Assembly (NCBI GenBank): GCA_032433765.1
Contig: JAVIAB010000059.1
Location: forward strand, 58,814,103-58,878,102
Source of the DNA: Megaustenia siamemsis
Taxonomy: Eukaryota > Mollusca > Gastropoda > Stylommatophora > Ariophantidae
Direction of reading: 5' to 3'
DNA: 64,000 nucleotides
Shown: in pieces, positions 51,941 through 63,319 of the stretch
Layout of the letters: each line of letters starts with the position of its first letter
Position numbering within the stretch: the first letter of the stretch is position 1
The notes under the pieces: generated by a model
Told to the model about the DNA's origin: nothing
The model's database searches: none
What the model saw: the letters and a program-made list of their open reading frames with translations, nothing else
Position numbers and translations under genes: made by a program

Positions 51941-54900
51941 AGTCTGGCTCTACATAACAATTAGAACTCCTTTTCTGTTTCTATTGTCAAAATGGATTGC
52001 ATAGTACCTTCATCGTTTTTGGAAAGCTGCTTTGCAGCTATCTACATATCATATGCACATATCTACATAATATATACATACACATGTAGAATATAGTGGT
52101 GCTGCCCATATGGGGAACATAATATTGGTGTCCATATGGAGAATATGGTGTTGGTGCCCCATATAGAGGATGTATAGTTCTGTGCCCATATAGAGAATGT
52201 ATAGTTCTGGTGCCCATATAGAGAATGTATAGTTCTGGTGCCCATATAGAGAATGTATAGTTCTGGTGCCCATAAAGAGGATGTCTTGTTCTGGTGCCCA
52301 TATAGAGGATGTATAGTTCTGGTGCCCATATAGAGGATGTATAGTTCTGGTGCCCATATAGAGGATGTATAGTTCTAGTGCCCATATAGAGGATGCATAG
52401 TTCTGGTGCCCATATAGAAGATACATAGTTCTGGTGCCCATATAGAATATGTATAGTTCTGGTGCCCATATAGAGGGTGTATAGTTCTGGTGCCCATATA
52501 GAGGGTGTATAGTTCTAGTGCCCATATAGAGGATGCATAGTTCTGGTGACCATATAGAGGATGTATTGTTCTGGTGCCCATATAGAGGATGTGTAGTTCT
52601 GGTGCCCATATAGAGAATGTATAGTTCTGGTGCCCATATAGAGAATGTATAGTTCTGGTGCCCATATAGAGGATGTATAGTTCTGGTGCCCATATAGAGG
52701 ATGTATAGTTCTGGTGTCCATATAGAGGGTGTATAGTTCTGGTGCCCATATAGAGGATGTATAGTTTTGGTGTCCATATAGAGGATGTATAGTTCTGGTG
52801 CCCATATAGAGGATGTATATAGTTCTGGTGTCCATATAGAGGATATATATAGTGCTAGTGCCCATATAGAGAATGTATTGTTCTGGTGTCCATATAGAGG
52901 ATATATATAGTGCTAGTGCCCATATAGAGGATGTATAGTTCGGTGCCCATATAGAGGATGTATAGTTCTGATGCCCATATAGAGGATATATAGTGTTAGT
53001 GCCCATATAGAGGATGTATAGTTCTAGTGCCCATATAGAGGATGTATAGTTCTGGTGTCCATATAGAGGATTTATTGTTCTGGTGTCCATATAGAGGATT
53101 TATATAGTGCTAGTGCCCATTTAGAAGATAAATATAGTGCTAGTGCCCATATAGAGGATTATTGTTCCGGTGTCCATATAGAGGATTTATATAGTGCTAG
53201 TGCCCATCTAGAGGATAAATATAGTGCTGGTGCCCATATAGAGGATTTATTGTTCTGTGTCCATATAGAGGATTTATTGTTCTGGTGTCCATATAGAGGA
53301 TATATATAGTGCTAGTGCCCATTTAGAAGATAAATATAGTGCTGGTGCCCATATAGAGGATACAGTGCTGGTGCCCATACAGAGGATATATAAAGTGTTG
53401 ATCCCCATATAGTGGATATATATTTTGCTGGTGCGCATATAGAGGATATAGTGTTGGTGCCCATATAGATGGTATATAATGCTGGTGCCCATATAGATGT
53501 TATATGGCGCTAGGGACAATGTTTTCCCATAATCAACGTCATCTTTAATGGACGATTTGCTCGGTTTTCACGGTAGGCCTTTTATTTAAAAAAAAAAACA
53601 AAATTCGGTACTCATTTACGGCCAGTTGACCCTAAGAGCCGTCGTTTACAATCGAAATCAACTCATTGTCCTTATTGAGCCAGTTCACAAACTCTTGTGC
53701 TATAGAATTGACTACGTAATGTCGTGACTGAATAATTTGTCAGATTCTACTGTCAGCCTATGCTGTCAATCTATACTGTCAGCCTATCCTGCCAGCCAAT
53801 ATATGTTATAATTGCTGCCTGCGCAAAACTGAGCGAATATACTGTCCTCATCTTGTCAATCAAATAAATAAATCGTCAGACAGATAAATCGTTATATAGG
53901 AAAAAAAGATACACAATTAAATTGTATTCTATTCTATCCACGGGGCTAGTTAGATTGCAGTCAGAAATTCCCCATATCCGCTCCACTACTTGTCACAGCA
54001 TTTCTCAAATGCATCGTTAAATTCCATCGACAAGATCGCACGTCCTACTCGACTACACACTTTCTATACATCTTTAGTCACTGGACGCCATGTATGGCAG
54101 ATAAGTGTGGCTATGTTCTTTTCTTCTTTCACCGTGAGGCCCTGATAGTCACATCAGATTCTCCTATTTGAATTGTGTTAAACAGTTCTTCCTTCCTTTT
54201 CAGCAGCTTTTCCTCTGTTCATTATATAGAAGCAACTATATACCAATCATCATCATCGTGTGCCATACCAGTTGGCGTAGGTGATCATGTCCCTCCACAA
54301 TCTTCTATCTACAGTGCATCGTATCAGTTCTGTTGTTGACTGTTTTCCATGCAATGACACAAAGCTATCCAGTATTTTCTCTCTTTGTCTTATGCGATCT
54401 CTCTTTCCTTTTATTTTGCCAGTTGTAACCAAGTATTTCAACATTCCTCTTCTCATGATGTGCCCGAAAAATGTTGATTGCTTCTTTCTGATGTTTTTTA
54501 AGAGCTTCCTTTTGTGTTGGCCTCTTTGAGAACATCCTCGTTGGTCTTTTTAGCTGTCCAGGGAACTTTCAACATTCTTCTGAGAAATCCCATTTCTGTG
54601 GCCTCTAATTGTCTTTTCATTTGTTTGTCTACTGTCCATCATTTGCTTCCACAAGTCAGAATTGGTTCTATATAGCACCGATGAATTCTCGTTCTCATTT
54701 TTATTGACATAGATTTGTTGCATAAGACATTTTTCACCTTCTGAAATGCTATTTTGGCCTGAGCTATTCTGCTTTTTTATTTCTGTCTATATACCAATAA
54801 ATGGGTTTAAATATTTGGGAACTTTATTAACCTCAGACGGAAGATGTACAAAAGAGGTGAGACGCAGAATGACTCAGGCAAAAGCAGCTTTCCAAAAAAA

Positions 54901-57900
54901 ATGTGGAAGATAATATGCAATCAATTTTTGACAATAGAAACAAGAAAAAGAGTTCTTAAATGTTATGTAGAGCCAGTTTTAACATATGGATGTGAATCAT
55001 GAACAATAGGACAACAGATAAGAAAATCACTGGAGTCTGTAGAAATGTGGTTTTACAGAAGAATGTTGAGAATACTATGGACAGCTAAGAAGAGTAATGG
55101 AAACATTTTGAAAGAGGCCAGGGCAAAAGGAAAGGTAATTACCAATATTAGGAAGAAACAATCATCATTTTTTGGTCATGTAATGAGAGGAGAACAAATT
55201 GAATATATTATAACAACTGGGAAAATTGAGGGACGAAGAGATAGAGGGAAGCAAAGAGAAAAGATACCAGACAGTTTAAGAGAATTGGGGGAGCCGCGAT
55301 AACTCAGTGATTAGTGAACTGGACTACAAAGGACAAGAGGTAGGGTTCGATCCCAACCGACGACTTTCAGGTTCACCCAGCCTTAACTGGATTTATTTCT
55401 GGGAAAGTAAAGCGACACGGGCGTAATACCGACCACATTACCCCAAAAATCATGTGCTGAAAGTATGTAAAATTGATGATCATTAACACCATATTCCCTA
55501 TACGGCACTTGGCGTGACGGGGGCTCGTTACTTACTTTTTTTGTTTAATTAGATTGTTAGAAAAATATATATGTCAGTGGATAGATTGATGGAGAAATAA
55601 TTATGTAAATAGGTGTTCAGATTTAATCTACTCGTGTCCACAGGAATGCTTTTGTGGTGATCCATATGTCTATTGTGATGACCGAGGACTAAAACACATC
55701 CCACAGATTCTCGACAATTATATCCGGCCGTTCATGAACATTGACTTTGCCGTAAGTATCTAAGTGAGTGAACTTATTAACCTTTTCAATTAGCATAAAA
55801 CTCATTCCAAACAGAGGCAACTGCACTTGGAAAGGAAAATAGTAATGTGTAAAATCATTGGTTACCAAAGTGAGCGCCTGGGCTCCCAGGCGGCACAAAA
55901 CTTTGCCAAGGGCGCCGTGCCGAGTATATTGTTATTGGCTACCTACTCTGTGGTTGGAAATATTAAAATGACAAATTCTACATGTAAATAAGAAAATGAC
56001 AAAATCAACATGTAAAAATTAAATGACAAAATCTACATGTAAATAATAAAATGACAAAATCTACATGCAAATAATAAAATGACAAAATCAACATGTAAAA
56101 ATTAAATGACAAAATCTACATGTAAATATTAAAATGACAAAATCTATATGTAAATAATAAAATGACAAAATCTACATGTAAATAATAAAATGACAAAATC
56201 AACATGTAAAAATTAAATGACAAAATCTACATGTAAATAATAAAATTACAAAATCTACATGTAAAAATTAAATGACAAAATCTACATGTAAATAACAAAA
56301 TGACAAAATCTACATGTAAATAATAAAATGACAAAATCTACATGTAAATAATAAAATCACAAAATCAACATGTAAAAATTAAATGACAAAATCTACATGT
56401 AAATAATAAAATGACAAAATCTACATGTAAATAATAAAATGACAAAATCAACATGTAAAAATTAAATGACAAAATCTACATGTAAATAATAAAATGACAA
56501 AATCTACATGTAAATAATACAATGACAAAATATACATGTAAATAATAAAATGACATGATCTACATGTAAATAATAAAATGACTATAGTTTTAAAAAATTA
56601 CTAATTTAGTTTAAAAAAAAAACAACAACAAAAAACAAATAAATGACTCATGTCAACAGAAGAAACTGTAAGACTGTGCTAAAATGATCAACGCCCTCCT
56701 CGTCTGATCAAATGGTTCAGTGTTAAAAAAATTGAAATTGAAAATTATTTTGTTCACAACGTAAAAGGTTCGAGATTTAAGTTAGCCAGACGGCTTGGAA
56801 TGGTACTGACCAGATTAGGATTAAATGAGCTTGTGGTCATGGAAATTAATGTGTTGATGGACATGGAAATTAATGGATTTCATGGTCATGGAAATTAATG
56901 GAATTGATGCTCATGGAAATTAATGGATTTGATGGTCATGGAAATTAATGTGTTGATGGTCATGAAAATTAATGGATTTGATGGTCATGGAAATTAATGG
57001 ATTTGATGAAGATTGAAATTAATGGATTTGTTGGACATGGACATTAATGTTTTGATGGACATGGAAATTAATGTGTTGATAGACATAGACATTAATGGAT
57101 TTGATGGTCATGGAAATTAATGTGTTGACGGTCATGGAAATTAATGGATTTGATGAAGATTGAAACTAATGGATTTGTTGGACATGGAAATGAATGTGTT
57201 GATGGACATAGAAATTAATGGATTTGATGGTCATGGGAATTAATGTGTTGATGGTCATGAAAATGAATGGTTTTGATGGTCATGGAAATTAATGGATTCG
57301 ATGGTCATGGAAATTAATGGGTTTGACAGTCATGGAAATTAATGCGTTTGACGGTCATGGAATTAATGTGTTGATGGACATGGAAATAAATGGTTTTGAT
57401 GGTCATGGAAATTAATGTGTTGATGGACATGGAAATTAATGTGTTGATGGACATGGAAATTAATGGTTTTGATTGTCATGGAAATTAATGTGTTGATGGA
57501 CATGGAAATTAATGGTTTTGATTGTCATAGAAATTAATGTGTTGATGGACATGGAAAATTATGGATTTGATGGTCATGTAAATTAATGGATTTGATGAAG
57601 ATTGAAATTAATGGATTTGTTGGACATGGACATTAATGTGTTGATGGGCATGGAAATTAATGTGTTGATGGACATGGATATTAATGGATTTGATGGTCAT
57701 GTAAATTAATGGATTTGATGAAGATTTAAATTAATGGATTTGTTGGCCATGGAAATTAATGGATTTGTTGGACATGGAAATTAATGGGTTTGACGGTCAT
57801 GGAAATTAATGGATTTGACGGTCATGGAAATTAATGGGTTTGACGGTCATGGAAATTAATGGGTTTGACGGTCATGGAAATTAATGGGTTTGACGGTCAT

Positions 57901-60900
57901 GGAAATTAATGGGTTTGACGGACATGGAAATTAATGGGTTTGACGGTCATGGAAATTAATGGGTTTGACGGACATGGAAATTAATGGGTTTGACGGACAT
58001 GGAAATTAATGGGTTTGACGGTCATGGAAATTAATGGATTTGATGGTCATGGAAATTAATAGATTTGATGGACATGGAAATTAATGGATTTGATGATCAT
58101 GAAAATTAATGAATTTGATGGTCATGGAAATTAATGGATTTGATTGTCATGGAAATGAATGGATTTGATGGTCATGGAAATTAATGGATTTGATGGTCAT
58201 GAAAATTAATGGGTTTAATGTTGATGAAAATTAATGGATTTTATGGTCATGGAAATTAATGGATTTGATGGTCATGGAAATTAATGGATTTGGTGGTCAT
58301 TGAAATTAATGGCTTGGTGGTAATGCAAATAAATAATCTGATGGACACATAAACAAATAACCTGATGGTGATGTAAGTGAATGGACACTAACAACTTATT
58401 CTCTGTATCACCTTGTGTTGCGGATACCTGTAGACTGTGTCAGCATCGCTGACAATATAGAAATTATAATTACAGTTAGATTCCAATTTTAGAAACGAAA
58501 ATGAAGATGGAGTACGTATGACGGTTTTGTCAAATGCAGCGTATTTACTTTTTTTTTTCTTGCAGTCTTGAAGCTTGTCATAATTTGAGATACGGGCAAC
58601 CAATGGATCGGGCGGACATCATCAATGCCCTCCGAGATGTGGGAAGAGCACAGGACTTCGACAAACACAGATCCGCGTCACTTCTTCGGATGATGGAAAT
58701 TGGGAGTTAAGATGGGCACAGCCAGAAATGAGAAACTTAGTGGCCGTGTAAGAAGACTTATCAACCAACATAGAACTGGAGTCGTCAGTCGCTGGACACT
58801 GCGGGAATTGCTGAGGTGGGGATCTGAGCACCTATGGATAAGTTCGGAGTGCAATGATGGTGATCCGCAAATAACTCAATAACTCAATTTGAGATCCACA
58901 TTTGTCATGCTGGCAGGTATTACCTGTCTTAAGGTGTTTTGTTTCCACTCAGCTTTAGTTAATTTCAAGCTCTACATCTCACGTTTCCAGAGGTCTTAGT
59001 AGTGTAGGAGGGGTCTTACTTTCTTTTATCCGAGTCTGTATATTCATAACGGATGGTGTTTCAGGAATCAGGAAACCAGAACTATCGGGTATAAAGGCAC
59101 AAACTATAGCATCATTTGTATTGCAAAGGTAATAGCAATTTGGAAAGAGTATCACTCTAGGTACTAAATTATGCTGAAACTCATCTTGTTATATCAAAGA
59201 TTCTTATATAGACTTGCGAAATATAGACAATTACAGTAGAACTATAGAATATAATAAAAGCCATTTTCCATGAAAAGTTATCATTGTATCAAGTTTGCAG
59301 AACCCCAGAGCATGATTTGAAGATAGAGATTAATGAAGAAGATTAATGAAGTTTGTCATTATTGCCCCAGCGACCGCCAAGATTCAGCATCATCATGTGC
59401 CATACCGGTTGGCGTAGGCGATCATGTCCTTCCACAATCTTCTATCTACCGTGCATCATATCAGATTTGTTATTGACTGTTTTCCATGTCAAGACACCAA
59501 GCTATCCTGTATTTTCTATATTTGTCGTCGGCGATATCTCTTTCCCTGTACGCGATCTCTTTTCCCTGTACACAATCTCTCTTTCCCTGTACGCGATCAC
59601 TCTTTCCCCAGTACGCGATCTCTCTTTCCCCAGTACGCGATCTCTCTTTCCCTATAGACGATCTCCCTTTCTTTGTACACGATCTCCCTTTCTTTGTACA
59701 CGATCTCTCTTTCCCTGTACGCAATCTCTCTTTCCCTGTTCGATCTCTCTTTCCCCTGTACGAGATCTCACTTTCCACTGTACGAGATCTCTCTTTCCCT
59801 GTACGCGTTCTCTCTTTCTCAAGATTACGGGATGAGAAAGGAAGCGGTTGTTTCATAAAATTGTGAAGAAGCAATTTTAACTTTGGCTCTCAATAAATAG
59901 TTTTAATTACCACACGAAATTAAATATATAATAAATCTAATCAACAGAGAAACGAAATCACCACGATACCAGCCGGAAGTCTGCCAGCGAACCTCTCGGC
60001 CCTTTCCATGGAGAGCAACCCAATTGAGACTGTTGATGGCGCCGCCTTTAACGAGTCCATCTACACACTACAGCAACTGACCTTCACAGAAGCCCGATTC
60101 ACAAACATTCCTGAAGCCGTGTTTCATTTGAAGAATCTGACAGGCTTAAGCATCTCCCAAACCAAAATTCTTGTGTGGAACGAGGATGGCATGAGAGGTC
60201 TAGGTCCTACAATGGAGACGCTTTCTCTTAACATGGTGGGGCTAACAGTGTGGCCTATATGGATGAAGTCAATGGTTAATTTAACTGCGTTGACTATATC
60301 TAGCAATAATATCTCCCTCATCCCTGATGACGCATTAGATTTGGTTGTTGACATCCTAACAGATTTAGATCTTTCAAATAATAGCTTGACCGCACTCCCA
60401 AAGTCACTGGCCAAGATGACGGTCTTAACTAAGCTCATACTAGATCACAACAAGATAATTGACGTCACACTGCTACCTCAGTCAAGCACTCTCATAATTT
60501 TATCACTAAATAATAATAAAATCAATGCTGCACACACTTTGAGCAGCGTTTTAAAACCACACGCAGATACTCTTGGGAGATTAGACATTCAAGATAACTC
60601 GCTCACATCCATTCCGGAGTTATCGTTTATGACTCAATTAATTTCTCTAGACTTCACGTTGAACCATCTTTCTGATCCAAGCTCCGGTTCTGTCCCTTCC
60701 AATATCATTGAACTGAAATTTAACAATAACTTTCTTCCGTCGATCCCACGCGTCATGAGGAGCTTAAACAATGTCTACATGTTTTATCTCAACACAAATA
60801 ATATCAGATTTATTCAAGGGACTGAATTTCCTCCCGCAGCAAATAACATTGATCTCGGCACAAATTTAATAACAGAGTTATCACGCTCTTGTTTTCCTAA

Positions 60901-61225
60901 AAATTCGAAAATAAATTTTCTAAATTTAAATAATAACCCGATAACAGCAATTTCTCCTGACGCATTTACTAATATTCCTTTACTCGCAGACCTAAACCTA
61001 CAGGATACCAAACTTACTCGATTACCTATCGGAATCGCTTCCCTGACTTCTCTTGAAGCTTTAGACGTGACCGGAAGTGCTAATTTAGTGTGTACTTGCC
61101 AGGAGAAGAGTTTACAGCCGAGGATCCAAGCCATGGATCGTTTTTATGTGAGAGGAGATTGTGGACAAACAAGTGTTCATTTTTTCTTTACAAATCTGAG
61201 TCAAAACTGTCCAGACATGTTGTGA
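50867..61225 (+). CDS. LRR gene C: secreted leucine-rich repeat protein (3 coding exons)
   Basis: Predicted join 50867-50941, 55644-55751, 59948-61225, giving 486 aa, the same as gene B. Signal peptide 'MMPVLVLVVMFAIVLG', then cysteines 22, 27, 29 and 36 of the LRRNT cap. Exon 2 ends 'MNIDFA' and exon 3 starts 'RNEITTIPAGSLPANLS', in phase and completing an LRR. About 13 repeats follow ('LTDLDLSNNSLTALPKSL', 'LIILSLNNNKINAAHTL'), then the LRRCT cap ('LVCTCQEKSL' to 'SQNCPDML'). No membrane segment; probably secreted. Introns of 4.7 and 4.2 kb are much enlarged by minisatellites and nested retroelements, yet all splice sites and frames are intact, suggesting a functional gene. It is the closest paralogue of B. 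No clear AATAAA occurs within 250 bp of the stop. Function unknown. Confidence 0.85.
50986..51407 (-). mobile_element. NL1 copy, 3' portion, interrupted (continues at 51943-52040)
   Basis: Minus strand 'MRREKQEYIVTTGKIEGRR' and 'EWLGRRSTTEMINKCRDRK', ending in (GAT)n. At 51407 it is broken by a GA-tailed element and resumes at 51943 with the 'LTIETEK'/'KAAFQK' part. Confidence 0.8.
51408..51936 (+). mobile_element. GA-tailed composite repeat (R3), copy 2, nested in NL1 with TSD
   Basis: The right 370 bp match 40866-41221 including the terminal (GA)n. The left 110 bp contain the reverse complement of the end of R2 ('GGCGGCGGGAAC', 'GTTCCTTGTTGCAGTC'). The 6-bp direct repeat ATTAAG (51402-51407, 51937-51942) and resumption of NL1 show that the whole unit moved as one. 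No conserved protein frame. Class unknown. Confidence 0.75.
51943..52040 (-). mobile_element. NL1 copy, continuation after nested insertion
   Basis: 'GTCTGGCTCTACATAACA' and 'TTTCTATTGTCAAAATGG' continue the minus-strand NL1 sequence broken at 51407. Confidence 0.75.
52095..53515. repeat. 28-bp minisatellite in intron 1 of gene C
   Basis: About 50 units of 'GTGCCCATATAGAGGATGTA' + 'TAGTTCTG'; units right of about 52810 drift to 30 bp ('ATATATATAGTGCTA'). Because 28 is not a multiple of 3, minus-strand frames cycle through three readings of the unit ('YILYMGTRTIHPLYGHQ'). Confidence 0.95.
53560..53715 (-). mobile_element. decayed SINE S1 head
   Basis: 'GGTACTCATTTACGGCCAGT' followed by GAGCCGTCGTTTACAATCGAAAT matches the S1 minus-strand text from mid-body to the B box region, with several substitutions. 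Confidence 0.6.
54246..54790 (-). mobile_element. NL2 copy, 3' portion, in intron 1 of gene C
   Basis: The minus strand ends 'RDMITYANWYGTR' with (GAT)n; upstream 'MRRGMLKYLVTTGKIKGKR', and broken 'FLRRMLKVPWTAKKTNE' and 'AQAKIAFQKVKNVLC'-like text. Confidence 0.8.
54805..55287 (+). mobile_element. NL1 copy, 3' portion cut by a SINE
   Basis: 'FKYLGTLLTSDGRCTKEVR', 'MWFYRRMLRILWTAKKSNG' and 'FFGHVMRGEQIEYIITTGK' down to 'DSLREL', where SINE S1 begins. The end of NL1 is missing beyond the SINE. Confidence 0.8.
55288..55545 (+). mobile_element. SINE S1 copy
   Basis: GGGAGCCGCGATAACTCAGTG, B box 'GGTTCGATCCC', body 'GTAATACCGACCACATTACC', end 'CTCGTTACTTACTTTTTTTG'. Near full length, about 100 bp before exon 2 of gene C. 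Confidence 0.9.
55644..55751 (+). CDS. LRR gene C, coding exon 2 (LRRNT cap)
   Basis: Thirty-six codons, 'ECFCGDPYVYCDDRGL' to 'MNIDFA', between acceptor 'CGTGTCCACAG' and donor GTAAGT. Same length and phase as in A and B. Confidence 0.9.
55955..56590. repeat. 28/27-bp minisatellite in intron 2 of gene C
   Basis: 'TCTACATGTAAATAATAAAA' + 'TGACAAAA' alternates irregularly with a 27-bp 'TCAACATGTAAAAATTAAAT' form. About 23 units. Confidence 0.94.
56830..58340. repeat. 25-bp minisatellite in intron 2 of gene C
   Basis: About 60 units of 'CATGGAAATTAATGGATTTG' + 'ATGGT', with a homogeneous stretch of 'GGGTTTGACGG' units at about 57775-58020 and mixed GTGTTGATGGA units to the left. The homogeneous stretch suggests recent amplification. 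Confidence 0.95.
58592..58885 (+). mobile_element. repeat R4, copy 2, with TSD
   Basis: Almost identical to 28439-28735 apart from one extra T near 58700 that shifts the frame, so the protein is split into 'MDRADIINALRDVGRAQDF' and, in another frame, 'MGTARNEKLSGRVRRLINQ'. Direct repeat AATTTGAGAT at 58582-58591 and 58886-58895, so this segment was inserted as a unit of about 294 bp. No gene is visible in 58896-59388. Confidence 0.8.
59389..59530 (-). mobile_element. NL2 3' fragment that seeds a minisatellite
   Basis: 'CATGTGCCATACCGGTTGGC' to 'GTATTTTCTATATTTGTCGT' matches the NL2 3' end; the next NL2 positions ('CGCGATATCTCTTTCC') pass straight into a tandem array. Confidence 0.75.
59525..59818. 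repeat. 21-bp minisatellite derived from NL2
   Basis: About 14 units of GATCTCTCTTTCCCTGTACGC with small variants. The unit is a modified copy of the NL2 stretch CGCGATCTCTTTTTCC. Open Ser/Leu-rich frames are repeat artefacts. Confidence 0.92.
59948..61225 (+). CDS. LRR gene C, coding exon 3 (LRR array and LRRCT)
   Basis: Acceptor 'TCTAATCAACAG' ends at 59947. The exon runs 425 codons to TGA with no break. By eye about two-thirds of residues match exon 3 of gene B, with conserved blocks 'KSMVNLTALTISSNNIS' and 'DNSLTSIPEL'. Confidence 0.93.
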   Translation, partial: RNEITTIPAGSLPANLSALSMESNPIETVDGAAFNESIYTLQQLTFTEARFTNIPEAVFHLKNLTGLSISQTKILVWNEDGMRGLGPTMETLSLNMVGLTVWPIWMKSMVNLTALTISSNNISLIPDDALDLVVDILTDLDLSNNSLTALPKSLAKMTVLTKLILDHNKIIDVTLLPQSSTLIILSLNNNKINAAHTLSSVLKPHADTLGRLDIQDNSLTSIPELSFMTQLISLDFTLNHLSDPSSGSVPSNIIELKFNNNFLPSIPRVMRSLNNVYMFYLNTNNIRFIQGTEFPPAANNIDLGTNLITELSRSCFPKNSKINFLNLNNNPITAISPDAFTNIPLLADLNLQDTKLTRLPIGIASLTSLEALDVTGSANLVCTCQEKSLQPRIQAMDRFYVRGDCGQTSVHFFFTNLSQNCPDML

Positions 61226-61451
61226 TCGTTTTAAAGTTGGAAGATACCTGGCCTCTCTCGTTGTCGAGGTATCCTGGTATCTCCATTTATAATAACATTT
61301 GTTCTTATCCCTCTATTTTGAGGAAGTCATGTACCCATGGTTTTTCTTGTTAGTTGAAAAACTTTTTGTTGTCTTTTGTTACAAACATGTTCATATAGAA
61401 GATGGACACACACACAAATTTAGAAAAATTAAGGTAAAATATTATTGTGTA

Positions 61452-61588
61452 GCTAAGTTAATAGGGAAACTTATCAAAATATAACGTTCCGCCCAGATGC
61501 CTTATTTATTTATTATTTCTTACCATGTTTCTGAGCAAGTCCTGTGGCCGAAACGTTATATTTTGTTCTATTTCCCTATTAGTTTAGA
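61452..61588. repeat. imperfect inverted repeat around a CCGAAACGTT motif
   Basis: The left arm ('TTAATAGGGAAACTTATCAA' + 'AATATAACGTTCCGCC', about 61454-61490) is the near reverse complement of the right arm ('GGCCGAAACGTTATATTTTG' + 'TTCTATTTCCCTATTAG', about 61547-61583). A CTGAGCAAG segment precedes the right arm. This may be paired ends of a small mobile element related to the motifs at 973 and 31935. Confidence 0.55.
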
Positions 61589-61984
61589 TGTCCAATACTA
61601 TTTTACGTTTATTTTTTCATATTTTCCTTTAACTTGAATATTTTCATTAAAAAGAGCGATCTCGATACAGTGCACCGACCGCCATAGGAACTTCCCAAAA
61701 ACTTGCTTTTTGTTGTAAAGGTTTTATGGGTTCAAATAATTCCTGCCTGATATTCTAAAATGAAGTCTTTATAGTTTGCGAGGTAACTGTTCCCTCTCAG
61801 ACGACTGTTTTTTGTGTATCTGCTCTCCTTTCTTCGCTTCACTGAATATAATAAAATGGATGTTCTCGGCTGCCAGTGATACACATTTCCAACATCATTT
61901 TAATGAGTGCATTCAAGGGAAGGACTAGGTCAAGAGAACTTGATATCAGTTCAGTAACATTGAGATTATTGTTGAGACACGAGT

Positions 61985-62075
61985 AAAAGTAAAGGTTCCT
62001 CCACACGATGCTTGGGGTATGGGTAATATGATCTTACTGACACTTCTTTAAAAATGATAGACACCACATGATCAG
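61985..62075 (-). mobile_element. decayed SINE S1 tail
   Basis: 'AAAGTAAAGGTTCCTCCACAC', then 'GGGTAATATGATCTTACTGA' and CACCACATGATC, follow the S1 minus-strand order with many changes. Confidence 0.5.
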
Positions 62076-62076
62076 T

Positions 62077-62130
62077 CCATGGAAGGACATCATCACCTAC
62101 GCCAACTAGTATGGCACATGATGATGATGA
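62077..62130 (+). mobile_element. NL2 3'-terminal fragment
   Basis: 'GGAAGGACATCATCACCTAC' then 'GCCAACTAGTATGGCACATG' and (ATG)n, matching the NL2 end ('YANRYGT'). Confidence 0.6.
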
Positions 62131-63319
62131 AAAAAATATCACATCTCTAGCGCTGTTTTGTTCCGTGAACTTTATAAAAACGTTTGAACATTAAAAACTT
62201 TCTTTCTTGGATGGAGAATGTTGGTGGGATAGTTTTTTTATATTTTTTCACTGCTACTTTAATTTGTTTTTAAATTTGAAATGTTACGCCCCTGAGAATG
62301 TTGCCTCTGATATATCGCCCCCCCCCCTCCCCTCCACCCGCTACGCCAATGTTTGGAAACAAACTTTGCATGTCTAAAGCCTTCATCTTGCAATGTACTA
62401 ATTGTAACTTTTATGTCACATATTCCATTACATAAGAATGAGTTTTCTCACATAAGATGGAAACAAAATAAATAAAAACCTTTAAACAGCCACGAATCAA
62501 ACTCAGTTGGATTGAGATATTTCAAAATGACCTCGGATCCAAATGGCGTAGATTTTTCCATTTCACATGCCATTAACAAATTATCGGCTGATTTAAATCG
62601 TTTACGTTCAGTACGAATTTGTGCACGATTTTTTTTTGGTCACGTGATTAAGGATACTTCTGTTTTGTCGTTTGCCAAGTTTCAATCCTGTGAAAACAAA
62701 GTTAGAAGCACCGATGTTTTGTTAATATTTGCTTCCTTAGAATTACAAACAAAATGACCACCGCTTCCATATTGGACATACAATCGTTATTGTGATTTAA
62801 TTTAATATCTATATTTTAAATGTGATGAAATTAGACTGAATTGTGATGATATAAATTAAAGGAATGCTATTATATCGGTGATGTGTTTAAATTATGATGG
62901 ATTTATCATTCAATCATCATTTATATAAAATTAATAAATAATAATATATATTATTAAAAGATATAATTTAATTTATCACCAAGGGATCGATTATTAAATT
63001 CATACTTTTTCTCTATTTTGTTGTTTGTTTTCTTTTTCTTCTCATTCCAAGTTATATGGCAAGTCACTTACCTTATATAGAAATCGTATTCGTAAACTCA
63101 AAAAGCCGTAATTCCTGACGAATTTGATATAAAAAAAAACAAATGAAAAACGATCTATGAAAAAATATATGACTGTCATCAAGTAAAAATTGTGTTGGAA
63201 AATGAGTGCGTCGAAAAGGAAATTCCTAGTTATCACTGGCGTCTAGTAACGGTAAATAATATTAGGATTCGTTGGCGTTCATTTGTAATCAAATAGTTTA
63301 AACCACTCGTTTACTGTCA
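62131..63319. other. intergenic DNA, nothing recognised
   Basis: AT-rich sequence with a C run at 62320-62328. A short open frame at 62512-62757 lacks a recognisable domain, signal or repeat and is not called as a gene. Confidence 0.55.

Noticed and set aside
52038..53519. Minus-strand frames up to 242 codons ('YMGTRTIHPLYGHQN').
   Set aside because: A 28-bp minisatellite read through three phases in turn; it sits inside intron 1 of gene C on the opposite strand.
62512..62757. 81-codon frame containing 'FFFGHVIKD', like retroelement 'FFGHVMR'.
   Set aside because: No other retroelement motif before or after it; the short resemblance may be chance.
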